DNA from: Rheum nobile
Taxonomy: Eukaryota; Streptophyta; Magnoliopsida; Caryophyllales; Polygonaceae
Direction: 5' to 3'
Assembly: GCA_027886185.1 (NCBI GenBank)
Contig: WOAB01000619.1
Location: 5,952,001-6,016,000 of the forward strand
Length of the DNA stretch: 64,000 bases
The notes below the pieces were generated by a model, which was given only the letters and a program-made list of their open reading frames with translations, had not been told where the DNA came from and made no database searches. Both the position numbers and the translations under genes were made by a program. Position 1 is the first letter of the stretch. The number at the start of each line of letters is the position of its first letter. Below are positions 33,949-45,030 of this stretch, one piece after another.

Positions 33949-34591
33949 AGAAATAACAAAAACTGAAGTAGATCACTGCCTTATGACGCTTCCGTCAATC
34001 CATACCGAGAATAATTATCGTATGGGACCATGGTTATATAGGTCAAATCGCTTTGAATTTCTTACCCTTGATGGTAATCGACAATCCGACAGACGATTGG
34101 TTCCCACTAAATGGTCACCATCTTGGACCAGCCCACTACATGGTTCACAGATGACTCACTAGTGGCTCCGAGCCTAGGCACAGCCATTACCAGCGTCCAC
34201 TGTTGCCATGAGCCGTTGTCCATACATCTCAACCCATCCTTGGTAGCTCCACCTAATTAATAGGCAGCCATCCCCTAAGAGGTTGTTGGTGAGTCTCGAA
34301 CACGAGACCTTACCCCATACCAAGCAACGAAACATTAACTTGGTATAAACCAACGGTTCATATATAAGAAGAGTTACAACAAAAGGTTCACAACCTCGTT
34401 GCACACACAACTTAACTTACAACCATCCAAAATGAAAGTCTGGGTAGCACCCAAATCAACAACACATTAACAAAAGTGTAATGCAGATACAAAGTACTCT
34501 AAGCATTAGGAGCATAGGGTCCATCTGCCTCACGCATCACGTAAAGACGTTGACCCTGACTTCCAGAAGCCACCGGGGCTTTCCCCTTGTT
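33949..34591 (-). other. Element C protease region, disrupted, with SINE-like segment
   Basis: This is where protease should be, but no DSG/DTG motif in context is seen. On the minus strand near 34390-34230 the sequence reads GGTCTCGTGTTCGAGACTC followed by AACAACCTCTTAGGGG. It resembles the B-box and following conserved part of tRNA-derived plant SINEs. Ends and duplications could not be defined. Confidence 0.35.
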
Positions 34592-35821
34592 TCACGCAGT
34601 TGTCTGCATTGAAGGACTAGGGGCTTCCACCGGACTGAACCTGGGTTGGTTGTTCTGATTAACAGATCTCTGCTGTGACTCAGTCCCTTTCTGTCTCCTC
34701 TGCGGACAAAATAACTGCAAGTGTCCTTCCTTTCCACAGGCATAGCACGTTTTCTCCTCCTTCGGACACACATTACTCTTGTGCCCGTAGGTACCACAGT
34801 TGTAGCACTGGATCATGCTATTGCCCTGACCCGAACGTTGCGTAGACCCATCCTGAGTCATATTCGTTTTTGCTCGGCCAAATCTGGCAAAATCAGATGG
34901 TGGAGCGGGACGTTTAAACCCACTTGCCTTAGGCTGGTTCTCCCCTTGCCTCTGGCTATCACGCTTCTTGGTCGACTCTTCCAGAGTCACCTCTAACTTG
35001 TAGGCTGCATCCACATACTGCTCCAAAGTCGAGCATCCATGATGCACCATCAATGGCTTAATATCTGGGCCCATCCACTCATGGAAATACCAGATTTTCT
35101 GTGCCTCACTAGATATCTCAGGTCCAGCATATTGTAGCAAATGATTGAATTTGGTTGCCAGCTCAGTCACCTTCAATCCATCAGTCTTAGGGTATAGGAA
35201 CTCCTTGTGTTTCTCCTCCCTCATAGCACGAGAGAAGAAACGGTATGTCATCTTTGTCTTGAACATCTCCCAGTTCAAAACATGGCTATTAGCTAAGCCG
35301 GTACTCTCCCACCACTCACTAGCATCCTCCTTTAACTGAAGAGAAGCTATATGTACTTTCTCAGCTTCAGTACAATCAATGTTGCGGAACAATCGCTCCA
35401 TGTGGGAGAACCAATGGATCACCCCGACTGGTTCCCCTTTCCCGTTATAGCTGTCTGGCCTCATGGAATTAATGGTCTTCAGAGCACGACCATAGTTGTC
35501 TCGAGTCTTGACTATATTCTCCTGGAATACACGGTTTCCTGGCTCCTCAAATCTGGGAACCGGTGGGGGAATTTGCACACCTTGTGCCTGCGGCATACTC
35601 GGTTGCAGTATATCAGTCACTGCTTGCATGACCATTCCCCGAATTGCCTCTAATGTTGCAGCATCAAATGCCATTGGAGCGTTGGTCTGCTCTTGACCAT
35701 TGCCTCTAGGATGGTTGTTGGAACCAAACTCCTGCTCGTCTTGTCCAACATTTCCTACAGTTGGTCTGGGGTCATTACTCGGCCCAACACCAACACGGAT
35801 AACGTTCCTTGTGTTCACCAT
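34592..35821 (-). CDS. Element C Gag protein
   Basis: 409 residues from the second in-frame ATG (MVNTRNVIRVGVGPSNDPRP); the first, at 35836, adds five residues. It has a gypsy retrotrans_gag core (WFSHMERLFRNIDCTEAEKV, ASEWWESTGLANSHVLNWEM, FLYPKTDGLKVTELATKFNH) and two tandem zinc knuckles, CYNCGTYGHKSNVC and CYACGKEGHLQLFC, near the C-terminus. The frame is intact although pol is destroyed, so this copy could in principle still make Gag. It would form the particle and bind RNA. Confidence 0.9.
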   Translation of the reverse strand: MVNTRNVIRVGVGPSNDPRPTVGNVGQDEQEFGSNNHPRGNGQEQTNAPMAFDAATLEAIRGMVMQAVTDILQPSMPQAQGVQIPPPVPRFEEPGNRVFQENIVKTRDNYGRALKTINSMRPDSYNGKGEPVGVIHWFSHMERLFRNIDCTEAEKVHIASLQLKEDASEWWESTGLANSHVLNWEMFKTKMTYRFFSRAMREEKHKEFLYPKTDGLKVTELATKFNHLLQYAGPEISSEAQKIWYFHEWMGPDIKPLMVHHGCSTLEQYVDAAYKLEVTLEESTKKRDSQRQGENQPKASGFKRPAPPSDFARFGRAKTNMTQDGSTQRSGQGNSMIQCYNCGTYGHKSNVCPKEEKTCYACGKEGHLQLFCPQRRQKGTESQQRSVNQNNQPRFSPVEAPSPSMQTTA

Positions 35822-36265
35822 CTGAGTACCGATCAATTTCCAAGGATTTTATCACATTAGTATCATTCTGATATACTTATTGTAATAAAATCAACTTAGA
35901 ATAGATCAACTTGGTAATTTCTATTGATGAACCGAGTTACTAGATTCTACAATCTTAACTCACAACGAGAGAACTGGGAATCAAGCCTAACTGGAGATGG
36001 CGAAACCACCTCGGCTTCTCCCGGGTTCCTCTGAAGAGAACAGAATGCACCCATATCTAGCGGGGCAACGGGGAAGGAATTAGTCTTTCTAGACATAGAA
36101 GCAAGCTAACTATATCAGACTGTACAGAAGACATGACCATGAACGGTGTTTTGAAATTCTTTTCACTTTGAAAATTCAGAGCCCTTTTAAAGCATTTTCA
36201 AAAACGGATAAATGATTTATAAAATCCCAAACCCGTTTTAAAACCTTTGGCTCTGATACCACAAC
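35822..36265 (-). other. Element C leader and tRNA-Met primer-binding site
   Basis: Next to the 5' LTR the minus strand reads GTTGTGGTATCAGAGCC; TGGTATCAGAGCC matches initiator tRNA-Met. About 440 bases of untranslated leader precede Gag with no ORF. Confidence 0.88.
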
Positions 36266-37697
36266 TGTAACACCCCCAAATCTTAACCCATTTGGAAAGG
36301 TATTACCGCCAGTGACCCTAGTGTTCCTTACCGAGATCACCCAAGGCTTTACCGGTTTAAATACAATTTAAGACATACAATGATACATAATGATCAAAGT
36401 ATCCAAATCAAAACATCAATCAAATGAAACATGGGTTATAAAGTTTAAACAAAGTACAGCGGAAGACTTATAAAAGATATTACAAAAAGGGTTGTGATCG
36501 TAATGGTTACCTGCCCAAGGATCTCAACCTGATTAAAAGCAATTATTAAAACATCCAAAAACAACCGTCGTCTTCATAGTCAATCTAGTCTCCTCATATC
36601 TTCGCTCTACCTGATGTGCCGAATCGAACGGATGACACCAGCCCACATGCGGAGAACAATGTTTGTGGGTTAGTCTACTTGAATAGACTAGCAAGGGTAA
36701 AAAGCAGAATGGTTCTAAGCAGTCGTATTAGGTTAGACTCCTCGTCCCTCGAATAATAATCAAGTACGCTTGTCAACCACCATACTCTACTTGAATAAAT
36801 AAGAGATATGCACAAGAGGAGATTCTGGAAGACTGAATCTTTACAGAAATCGACCCGAAAGAAGACTCCAACGATAATGAGTCTTTAAGGAAATATGACA
36901 AATCTGGAATGTTTAAAGAATCAAACAACAGCGATTAAAAGCTGACTGAGATGCTTCGGCTCACAATCAACCTCACCGCTTACAGCGAATCCAGATCGGA
37001 AGGAGAACGTACTACATTCAAGTCTGGATCTTACAGAACCACATAACGATTTAAAAACTGACTAAGATGTTTCGGTTCACGACCAACCTCATCGCTTACA
37101 GCGAATCCAGATTGGAGAGAGAACGTACTCGGATCAATAGTCGAGACGAGCTTTCCTAGCTGCACTATTTACTTAGATGCACTACTCGCCAAAGGTATAT
37201 TAATTATGTGCACTCGGGCACTTTATCTTATTTAATTCCAAAAACCCACATCACGTTATAGGCTTTTAAATCATCTCATCCATCGGGATAAAGAGATACC
37301 GTCGGGAACTAAATCCATGGACGGAGTTGACTCAGAAACTAAATCCCTAAAGTCGGTTCGGGAACTAAATCCCTCGGGAACTAAATCCCTAAAACAGAGT
37401 TGACTCGGGAACTAAATCCCAAGAGTCGAATCGGGAACTAAATCCCTCAAGGCGGAGTCGGGAACTAAATCCCTACAAACGGCATTAGAGAAGGATGGTA
37501 GAAACTAAATCATAACCACCAGGTTATCAAGAAACGAATAGCACTCGCAATGAGATACACAGTAGCGTTCCTACGAATACTCATGCTAACTAAATAGTTC
37601 AATACAGTAATCAATCACAACAAAGCCGTCGCGGCCAGAAACAGATAAAATAGCGTTGTTCTAACAATATACAACCTATAACAATATCTGTATTAAT

Positions 37698-37734
<37 letters not shown>

Positions 37735-38925
37735 GCGTTGTTCTAACATATATACAACCTATTATAACATCATATTTTAGTTTTCCAAAACAGTTAACAA
37801 AACCGTTTCCAAATGAACACCATAATCATTCCAAATTAATTACTCAGATAAACAACTGATAATTAATGTAAATATGGAACGATGAGCAAGAGCGAACCGC
37901 CACTTGCCTTAATCCGCAGAATAGTCTAAAGACGACAACTGGATTCCGGCTCGACACGGGTATAGATTCGACAGCACAACAACCTTCGAGTCGACCCATA
38001 AAAGGAACCCTAAGTTAGATCCGACATAAACAGTACGAATCTAAACACGGCGAAAGAACACGGAAGGAAAGACGCCACAACGACAACCAACCAAGCCAAA
38101 GCCACAAAGGCATTCTGGGCACTGGCGGCGGTCGCCGTGAAGAACACGGCGGTCGCCGTGAAGAACACGGTCGACAGAGACGAGAGAAATCTCACCCCAA
38201 AACACGAGCGGTTCGGCCTCCTTCGACTTGCTTTGGCTTCTAACCTCCAAGGCTAACCAAAAGCTTCACAAAGGCACTCGGGAAACACACCAAAGCAACA
38301 CCGGCGAGACCTTCAAACTCCGGCGAAAACCAACTCCGACGAGAAGGAAATCCGGCAGCGATTCGGGGTTGGAAGGGCCTCAAAACCCTCTCCCAAACAC
38401 CCCTATTTATAGCCAAACACCTGGGAGCCTCAACCAAACCCTAAGACGCGGCCGAAAGCAAGATCGGCACACCTCGATTACCGCCGGCGACCAACGGGCA
38501 ATGCCCACTGGACAAAACACGGCGGGCGCCGTTTTTAGCCTGCGGCGGGCACGCGGCGGTCGCCGTAAATGCGGCGGTCGCCGTCGCTAGTCCTGTCGCG
38601 GCCAGCTAGAAGCTGACACGCTGACTCCTCGGGCCCAACCACGGCGGTCGCCGTTTCTGAACGGCGGTCGCCGTTTCTCCCTTTTCCCGCCCATTCAGCT
38701 TTGAACGAACCTGACGTTAAACCGGGATAAAAATTATCGTACGCGAATGACAATTAAAATCTAAGGCACCTTGTCTGTATATTATTTCACTGAGAAAAGT
38801 ATTACAGATACAGAGCACATTAAGAAATGTCTCAAACTCTCTGTATTAAATCCGACGTACACAACGGGTACTCGGGAAAATTCCAAAATTTCCAAAATAA
38901 CCTTACAAAAATACGGGGTATCACA
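36266..38925 (-). repeat. Element C 5' LTR
   Basis: 2660 bp. Relative to the 3' LTR it lacks ~40 bp near 36437 and has a longer (AT)n at 37702-37730. It has extra GC dyad copies at 38558-38670. The ordered-repeat region TCGGGAACTAAATCCC lies at 37300-37500. Confidence 0.93.
38404..38411 (-). promoter_or_regulatory. TATA box of element C 5' LTR
   Basis: Minus-strand TATAAATA in GGCTATAAATAGGGG, the only good TATA in the LTR and conserved in the partner LTR and in the related solo LTR near 53645. GC-rich dyads lie on both sides. Confidence 0.6.
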
Positions 38926-38930
38926 CTTGG

Positions 38931-39342
38931 AAACTTCATCCAGATTGACTCCCGCCGCTGTCAACTTTCCAATCAATCTGTTGTAGCGGGAGTAGTACTC
39001 TGAGATGGTCTCAGTTTCCATCATTTTGAAGGTGTGGTATTCTCCTTCCAATGCAAACTTTCTGCTTTGCTTTAGTTCCTCACTTCCTTCATGCATCTCC
39101 TTGAGAGCTTTCCACATCTCCTTGGCCGTCTTGATGCCTATGACCTTGTCCATGTCCTCTCTGTCCAATCCATTGAGGATGAACTGCCTGGCCTTGGCAT
39201 TCTTCTCCATGATGACATAGTGTTCTGGTTTCCAGTCTTCTTCCTTCATGGTGAGATCGACATGGCCATCTCCATTTTCGACTATCCTCCAGCATTGGTA
39301 GTCGTTGGTCTTGATGTGGCTTTTATGCACTTTTCCCATCAT
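38931..39342 (-). pseudogene. Element B Gag, N-terminal part
   Basis: The frame starts at the ATG 39342 (MMGKVHKSHIKTNDYQCWRI) and shows the copia Gag core (EKNAKARQFILNGLDREDMD, SEYYSRYNRLIGKL). It ends at the element C junction (NLDEVSK) and continues at 29142 (SLVVINGLNSKF). An apparent C-terminus past 38926 is LTR sequence. The frame is intact across both sides of the insertion. Confidence 0.9.
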
Positions 39343-39466
39343 ATTTCTTCTCCTTTCTTTCAGAGATGTGGCTTGTTGGTGGAGATTCCGAGCTCAAACT
39401 TGCTTGGTTGAGACATAATCTGCAAACTTAACAAAGATCTAGAGCTTTTCCTGCTCTGATACCAAT
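39343..39466 (-). other. Element B leader and tRNA-Met primer-binding site
   Basis: The minus strand beside the LTR reads CAATTGGTATCAGAGCAGG; TGGTATCAGAGC is the initiator tRNA-Met primer site. Confidence 0.9.
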
Positions 39467-40592
39467 TGTAGGATCGTGATTGTTAGATAATAACTTAAGG
39501 AACTCAGAATATCGATTCTAAGTTCCCTTCGCAGCGGAAATAAACAATCAAACAAATGACAAGTTTCTTATAGTGGAAACCTTTGATTGCCAACTAGCAA
39601 TCCAGGATAAAAACCACTACCTTTCTTTCGAAAGGATTTCAAGGTCTACTTCTTGATTTCTTATCTCTTTTGGTTATAGCTTATCCTAGGAACAAACACA
39701 CAGTTTCTTTGCCTTACACACAGTTAGGCAATCCTAGATAACTTAACACAATCAATAATCAATCCAAGAAACAGACTTTCGCACCTAGGAACTATCACTT
39801 ACAGTCACAGGAACTTAGCACTCAGCTCTTCTATTCCTTGACTGGTTTCTCTTGATCTCGGTTTGCTTTGATGATCTTGTTTGAAGGTTCACACTGGATA
39901 TTTGCTAATGTGTGTGAGTCGTATTTCAGTGCTTGAAGATAACCTTTGAGTTAGTCTTCCTTTTATAGTGGATTCTTCGCAGCTTGATCTTCTCTTGGTT
40001 CCCACAGATCGAGCTTGCCCTAGGATGTGTGGTTGTCCTTGATCCACGCTGTTCTTGGCATGTGCAAACAACCTAGGCAGCTCAGAATCCTTCTAGGTTA
40101 GTCAACCTCTTCAGCCAAGTCATTCTCCAGCTTCCTTTGTCCGAGGTTCGACACTCTGGGCGCTTGGGAACTGACTTCTGGACAGCGACAGGTTCCATGT
40201 CCTGTCGCTTTCACCTTTCTCTGTCCAAGGTTCGGCGTTCTAGGTGTCTTATTGTTTTGCTCTGGACATTGGCAGGCTTTTGGAAGCTTCGCACAAGTCG
40301 TTTTTGACTTCCTTTTGTCCGAGGTTGGTGTTCCCAGATTTCTCGGAAATCGCAACCTCACATGCTACGTTTCTGGGCACACCTGGGTTCCTCTGGGTTC
40401 CTTCCTTTGTCTTGTTCCTTTGGTTCTCTTGTCCTGTTTGGCTTTCTTGCCTTCAGTATATTCCTGTGGTTCCTTAAAGCACATCTTTGAGATAAAACAT
40501 TAGTATCATAATATTTGTCATCTTCAAAAGTAGAGAAACTGAGGAAATGAACTCTCAGGGGAACTGAAGTTCCAGAGTTCCGTTTCCTAACA
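39467..40592 (-). repeat. Element B 5' LTR
   Basis: 1126 bp, TGTAGGATCGTG to TTTCCTAACA. It is followed by CTTTG, the right target duplication, and then the rest of TRIM-like internal segment 2. Confidence 0.93.
39960..39967 (-). promoter_or_regulatory. TATA box of element B 5' LTR
   Basis: Minus-strand TATAAAAG in CCACTATAAAAGGAAGAC. The same box is present in the 3' LTR near 13687. It is positioned as the core promoter for element transcription. Confidence 0.55.
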
Positions 40593-40605
40593 CTTTGATA
40601 CCAAA

Positions 40606-41206
40606 TGATGACAATCGGATCATTGTTCGCTTGCGTCGGTGTCGAAGAAGTCCTTTCTAGATGAAGTCTCCCAAAACTCAGAACACTAAAGTACTTAGGC
40701 CAAACCCGAAGTTATAACAAAGTGAAATACAAATGATTTTATTGATGAACTAGAACAAGATAGGCAATCAACTCTCACAAGGAATCCACCAAAAGAGAAT
40801 GAAAGACCCGACAACTCTTGGATATGTCCACCAAGGATTGACGATGTTGAATCTTTTAAAGTCACAAGATAGATCCACTTGTGCCTCTACGATTCAGGGT
40901 TGTTCGAACTCTTGGATAGGTCCACCAAGGATTCGAGCAAAATGATATTGATAAGGCCACAAGATCTGTGTTAGAATCCACCGACAAAAGAAATAAAAAA
41001 CAAATGAAAACAAAAATATAATGAGACAAGAGAACTTGGTTTTTTCTTCAACTCGTCCATCTAAAAATGAGGCAAAATAAGACTTTAAATAGGAGAAATG
41101 TCAACCCTAAACTTAGAGCCCAAGCCATGAGTAAATAGGGTGGGTGACTCTTGGTGTAACGCCATGAATGAAAGTCCATAAAAGGGTGACTCTTGATATG
41201 TTCCAT
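40606..41206 (-). repeat. TRIM-like LTR 3, left part
   Basis: Begins TGATGACAATCGG and is cut by element A. The last five bases TCCAT are the left target duplication; the LTR continues at 48849 after the right copy GCCAT. Confidence 0.88.
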
Positions 41207-42554
41207 TGATAAGCACTACTTTGTAGGGCTTAACTAAGAGTTATTAGAGGGTTTTATTTGTGTCATTCGGGTAGATTTAGACACATTCTTGTGCATGGCG
41301 TTTGGGGGCGAAGTCTGTTGTTTTTGGAGCTGTTTGAGATATTTTGGATATCATAGGAGACATTGAGGAAGGAAGCCACCAAAAGAAGACGCCAAGGAAG
41401 TGAAGACGAGAGGTTAGGAGGCGAAGCCAAGGAGTGAAGGCCGAGCATTTACCGTGACCGCGGGCAAGGGTGCCGCGATCGCGGTTCCTCGAGCAAGTCG
41501 AGAGTTTTCCGCAGGCGTGGAGGAATGTGAAGAGCGCGGAGCCACAAGAGGCCACGATCGCGGTAAATGGGCCGCGATCCCGGGTCGTCGACGCTGGAAG
41601 TTTTGACTTTTCCCGAGTGTATCTTTTCTAATTTCTTTTCTTATTTTTCCATTTTATTTCATTTCTTTTCTTATTGGGCTAGGTCATTTGTTAGAGGCCC
41701 TATATATACTCTCTTTAGCATTAGGTTAAAAGGGGGAGTTTTTCCAAGTTCTAGTTTTTTGCAATTTCAATTCATCGTTGCCACTTTTTATACCTTTGGA
41801 GTTCATCATGTTTATGAGGAGCTAAGCCTCTTTTGCTTAGTCCGGTAATTGAAGCATAAGTTTATTCATCTGGTTGTGAGGTTTTGTTCCTATCTATCTT
41901 ATCCTATTGAGTTATATATTTTCTCTTGAGCAAAATCTTATTTGGATGTTTGTTGGTTTATCTAGATTGATCACCTAGGTTTATTGGTTTCATTCATATT
42001 GCTAATACTAGGGAACTGTTGGGCTAACGCTCTAGTTCGAGTAGCGAGAATAGATTCTTATCTGCCACTGTGGAATTTATCTATGTAGGGAATTGATTAC
42101 ATGTTGAATGCTTCTGGTTGAGGTGTTATGTGTATCCTGGTTAATTCTTATGTTCATTGCTGCCTTTGGGTTGAATCACTAGTGGTGCTAGGGTTATTCA
42201 TTGGTAACGGTTCTTAGGGATGGTTTCCCTATTAATCTACACAAGATCAGGACAGGAATAACCGAATAGGAATATAAGGCATAATCAAGGAACAACCTTT
42301 GAATGACTTATGTGGACATTACTTGGCTAAGTGTTTTCTCCCTTTGATATTTTCATCATATACTTTGCTGTGTTTGACTTAATTGTGACCAACCAACCTA
42401 CAACTCCCCCTTCTTGTTACTATTGCATGCGAACAACACATAGATTAATCCCTTCCTCTCTGTGGATTCGACCCCTGCTTACCCTAACTACTTGTTTAGG
42501 TTTTGCTAGGATTTTATTTGATTGATTAGGTGATACGACTTAAGCCTGCTATCA
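41207..42554 (+). repeat. Element A 5' LTR
   Basis: 1348 bp. GC dyads (CCGCGATCGCGG and relatives) occupy 41452-41585, upstream of a TATATATAC box at 41701. It matches the solo LTR at 1120-2611 in its ends and in the 3' half (TTCATCTGGTTGTGAGG and following), but the U3 part is more diverged. Confidence 0.93.
41701..41709 (+). promoter_or_regulatory. TATA box of element A 5' LTR
   Basis: TATATATAC, downstream of the GC-dyad cluster and preceded by a conserved TTGGGCTAGGTCATTTGTTA. The solo LTR at 1120 has CTATAAATAC at the equivalent place. Confidence 0.6.
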
Positions 42555-42557
42555 AAT

Positions 42558-42575
42558 TGGCGCCGTTGCCGGGGA
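42558..42575 (+). other. Element A primer-binding site (tRNA-Asp)
   Basis: TGGCGCCGTTGCCGGGGA starts three bases after the LTR. It complements the 3' end of plant tRNA-Asp (CCCCGGCAACGGCGCCA) over its full length. Confidence 0.93.
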
Positions 42576-42639
42576 GGCAAGCGTTGATTTTTCTGTGTGT
42601 TTGTCTGTGTGTTGTGTTCCTTTGGTGTGGACCTATATT

Positions 42640-43758
42640 ATGGTCCACACCCGTGCTACTAATTCCCCTCTACTTGGTTTTAATTCAGAGATTGAGAGAA
42701 CCCTTTCCCAGGGTCGCAGAATAAATCGTGCTTTGGTTTTTGATAATCCTGCGTTCGAGATGGCTGACGCAAAGCAGACGTTGAGACAGTTGACCGCCCC
42801 TAACATGCAGCAGCAATCGCTGGCTGTGCAGTTTCCTAAGTTGGGCGAGGGCGTAAATTTCGAGCTGAAGTCTGGGTTGATCCACTTACTCCCCCACTTC
42901 CATGGGATGAGTGGTGAAGACCCCAACAAGCATCTTGTTGAGTTCCATTCGGTGTGTAGCAGTATGAAGTCGAAGACCGTGACGGAGGACCAGATCAAGC
43001 TGAGAGCCTTTCCTTTTTTCACTGAAGGATACGGCCAATGACTGGTTCTACTATCTCACTCCAGGGAGCATTGACACTTGGGTCAAGATGAAGAAAGCCT
43101 TCCTGGAGAAGTACTTCCCAGCTACCAAACTGAACAGCCTAAAGCGAACTATCAGCAACATCGAGCAGCAGTCTGGTGAATCACTCTATGAGTATTATGA
43201 GCGGTTCAAGAAGATGATATCCAGTTGCCCCTTCCACGGCTATTCTGAGCAGGACCTCGTACTTTATTTGTATGGTGGTCTTCTTGATGAAGAGAGAAGG
43301 ATGGTGAATGCTGCTTGTGGGAGGAACATCCTCAACAAGACTCCTGTTGCAGCTTTTGAGATTTTTTTGAGCTTTCTGAAGGGTCCAGGCAATTCAGCAA
43401 AAGGGCGGGCATCCAATCTGTGAGAGCTGCAGAATCTCAACCCAATTCTACTCTTCTTGCTGAAATGGCTGAGATGAAGGAGATGATGAGGAGATGTATG
43501 ATGAGAGGTGGCTTTCAGCAAGTCAAATCATGTGGGTTATGCTATGAAACGACACATCCAACTGATGTATGCCCCACCCTGCAAGAACCAACTGCTGAGG
43601 TGAACGCCATTGGCGGATATGGCCCTCAAAGGCCAAAATATGACCCGTACTCCAGCACCTACAATCCAGGGTGGAGAGATCACCCAAATCTGAGATACGG
43701 GAACCAGCAGAACACTCATCAAGGGCATGAGACCCAGGATTTTCAGCAGTACCCCTAG
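42640..43758 (+). pseudogene. Element A Gag, frame-broken N-terminal part
   Basis: It starts at MVHTRATNSPLLGFNSEIER. The capsid core is recognisable (FHGMSGEDPNKHLVEFHSVC, then DTANDWFYYLTPGSIDTW, LYEYYERFKKMISSCPFHGY). An extra base in a T-rich run near 43015 shifts the frame, and another change near 43400 shifts it again. A zinc-knuckle-like CGLCYETTHPTDVC lies near residue 290. The stop after QQYP at 43756 separates it from the next frame. The sequence is typical of Athila/Tat gag. Confidence 0.85.
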
Positions 43759-43866
43759 CGGCAGTTTCAAGGAGGCCAAGCAGATCAAAGACCACAAGAA
43801 CAGGGAGCTGCCCGCATCACCAATCTTGAGGACCAGGTCAACACACTGGCGCAACATATTAATACT

Positions 43867-45030
43867 TTGGCACAGACCGTGGGAACCATACATCAAAACA
43901 TGGTTAAGTTTCAACACGAGACCAAGTCCAGCATACAGAACCTAGAGAAGCAGGTGGGGCAGATCTCTGAGACAGTTAGCAAGCTTGAAGCTAGAGTGTC
44001 ACGAGCACTCCCATCTCAAACTGAGATAAATCCTAGGCAAAACGTCTACTCCATGACGTCAAGGCCCAGATGGGAGCATGAAGAAGAAAAGCTGCCAACC
44101 AAAAATTACGAGGACAAATCGCGACCGCGGGCAATTTGCCGCGATCGCGGGTCTGTTGAGCAAGAGAATGGGCAAGATGCGCCGATTAAGCGCGATCGCG
44201 GGCAGGATAGCCGCGACCGCGAGGCCCCAGTGCAAGAACCGCGATCGCGGGGTGAAAACCGCGATCAAATTTCGGAAAACGGGCCGTCTCCACTTACTTT
44301 CATGACACAGTATGTCTACCCGGAGGGATATTTTGACATCCCAGTGCCATTCCCTGTAGCACTAGAAGATGACGAACCCATTGAGGGGTTGAAGGGAATG
44401 TTCGATACATTCAGGAATTACAAGGTGACCCCCCAATTGAGAAAAATGATGCCTCGCTTTGCAAACTTCTTGAGGGAGCTATGCAAGCTCAAGAAGGAGC
44501 AAAAGGAGTGGTCAAAGAAAAGGGTGAAAGTCAAGAAGGATGTCTCGGCTGTGATGCAAAAGAAGATCCCAAAAAAGTGTGAAGATCCCGGAATGTTTAG
44601 TGTACCCTGCAAGATTGGGGAAACCGAGTTCAGCGAGACATTGCTGGATTTGGGAGCCTCAATCAATGTCCTACCACTGTCCGTCTACAACACCCTCAAT
44701 GTCGGACCTCTAGAAAGCATGAAGTTTATCATCCAACTGGCTGATAACTCCGTCATCATTCTAGAGGGCGTTGTGAAGGACGTTTTGGTGAGCGTCGACA
44801 CCCTCGTCTTCCCTGCGGATTTCTTTGTCATGAACACAGGGAAACGAGGAGGACGAGTAATGCTAGGGAGGCCTTTCATGAAGACCTCCAACACAAAGAT
44901 CGACGTGGGCACAGGTACGGTAAGCATGGAGTTTGACCGGAGGAAGGTGGAGCACAGGCTGGAGACCATTCAGGAGCATCCCCCAGACTCAAGAGTGAAG
45001 AGCGCGGTTGCAGGAGGCAACCCAGATTGA
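43867..45030 (+). CDS. Element A Gag tail, dyad-encoded linker and aspartic protease
   Basis: A 387-residue frame. The first ~60 residues are a coiled-coil-like gag tail (SIQNLEKQVGQISETVSKLE). Residues ~80-140 are a charged linker rich in RDRG/RSRG, encoded by repeated GC dyads (44118-44262). A lysine-rich stretch (KKEQKEWSKKRVKVKKD) follows, then a retropepsin domain with the active site LLDLGASINVLPLSVY and later MLGRPFMKTSNTKIDVGTG. DLG in place of DTG/DSG is common in Athila-type proteases. The ATG at 43867 is the first in this frame after a stop; in the native element it would continue from the preceding gag. Confidence 0.85.
   Translation: MAQTVGTIHQNMVKFQHETKSSIQNLEKQVGQISETVSKLEARVSRALPSQTEINPRQNVYSMTSRPRWEHEEEKLPTKNYEDKSRPRAICRDRGSVEQENGQDAPIKRDRGQDSRDREAPVQEPRSRGENRDQISENGPSPLTFMTQYVYPEGYFDIPVPFPVALEDDEPIEGLKGMFDTFRNYKVTPQLRKMMPRFANFLRELCKLKKEQKEWSKKRVKVKKDVSAVMQKKIPKKCEDPGMFSVPCKIGETEFSETLLDLGASINVLPLSVYNTLNVGPLESMKFIIQLADNSVIILEGVVKDVLVSVDTLVFPADFFVMNTGKRGGRVMLGRPFMKTSNTKIDVGTGTVSMEFDRRKVEHRLETIQEHPPDSRVKSAVAGGNPD

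Larger units (their letters stand above)
29148..38925 (-). mobile_element. Element C: Ty3/gypsy retrotransposon with 2.66-kb LTRs, pol decayed
   Basis: The LTRs 29148-31813 and 36266-38925 begin TGTAACACCCCC and end GGTATCACA. They are flanked by a perfect CTTGG duplication (29143-29147 and 38926-38930). On the minus strand the order is 5' LTR, primer site TGGTATCAGAGCC, gag, then broken RT and integrase. The purine tract AAGGGGGAGGTGA lies next to the 3' LTR. Gag with two knuckles and the pol tail EEVTWETEAEMLRHFPELF suggest a chromovirus of the Tekay/Del type. It interrupts gag of B. Confidence 0.92.
13199..40592 (-). mobile_element. Element B: Ty1/copia Sirevirus-type retrotransposon, doubly invaded
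   Basis: The LTRs are 13199-14318 (3') and 39467-40592 (5'), TG...CA ended. On the minus strand the order is primer site TGGTATCAGAGC, gag, protease-integrase, RT-RNase H, then an extra env-like ORF and several purine tracts. PR-IN-RT-RH order is Ty1/copia. The extra 3' ORF, the large gag with coiled-coil-like sequence and zinc knuckles, and the repeated purine tracts point to Sireviruses. Element C interrupts gag and element D interrupts pol between integrase and RT. Without them B would be about 10.5 kb and nearly complete. Confidence 0.92.

Noticed and set aside
34174..34410. Protein-coding ORF in element C
   Set aside because: No gypsy domain; the stretch overlaps the SINE-like segment.
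30925..38590. ORFs duplicated between ~31000 and ~38100 (for example MLWLLTSKANQKLHKG)
   Set aside because: They lie within the two LTRs of element C and are repeated only because the LTRs are repeated; no domain or codon evidence.
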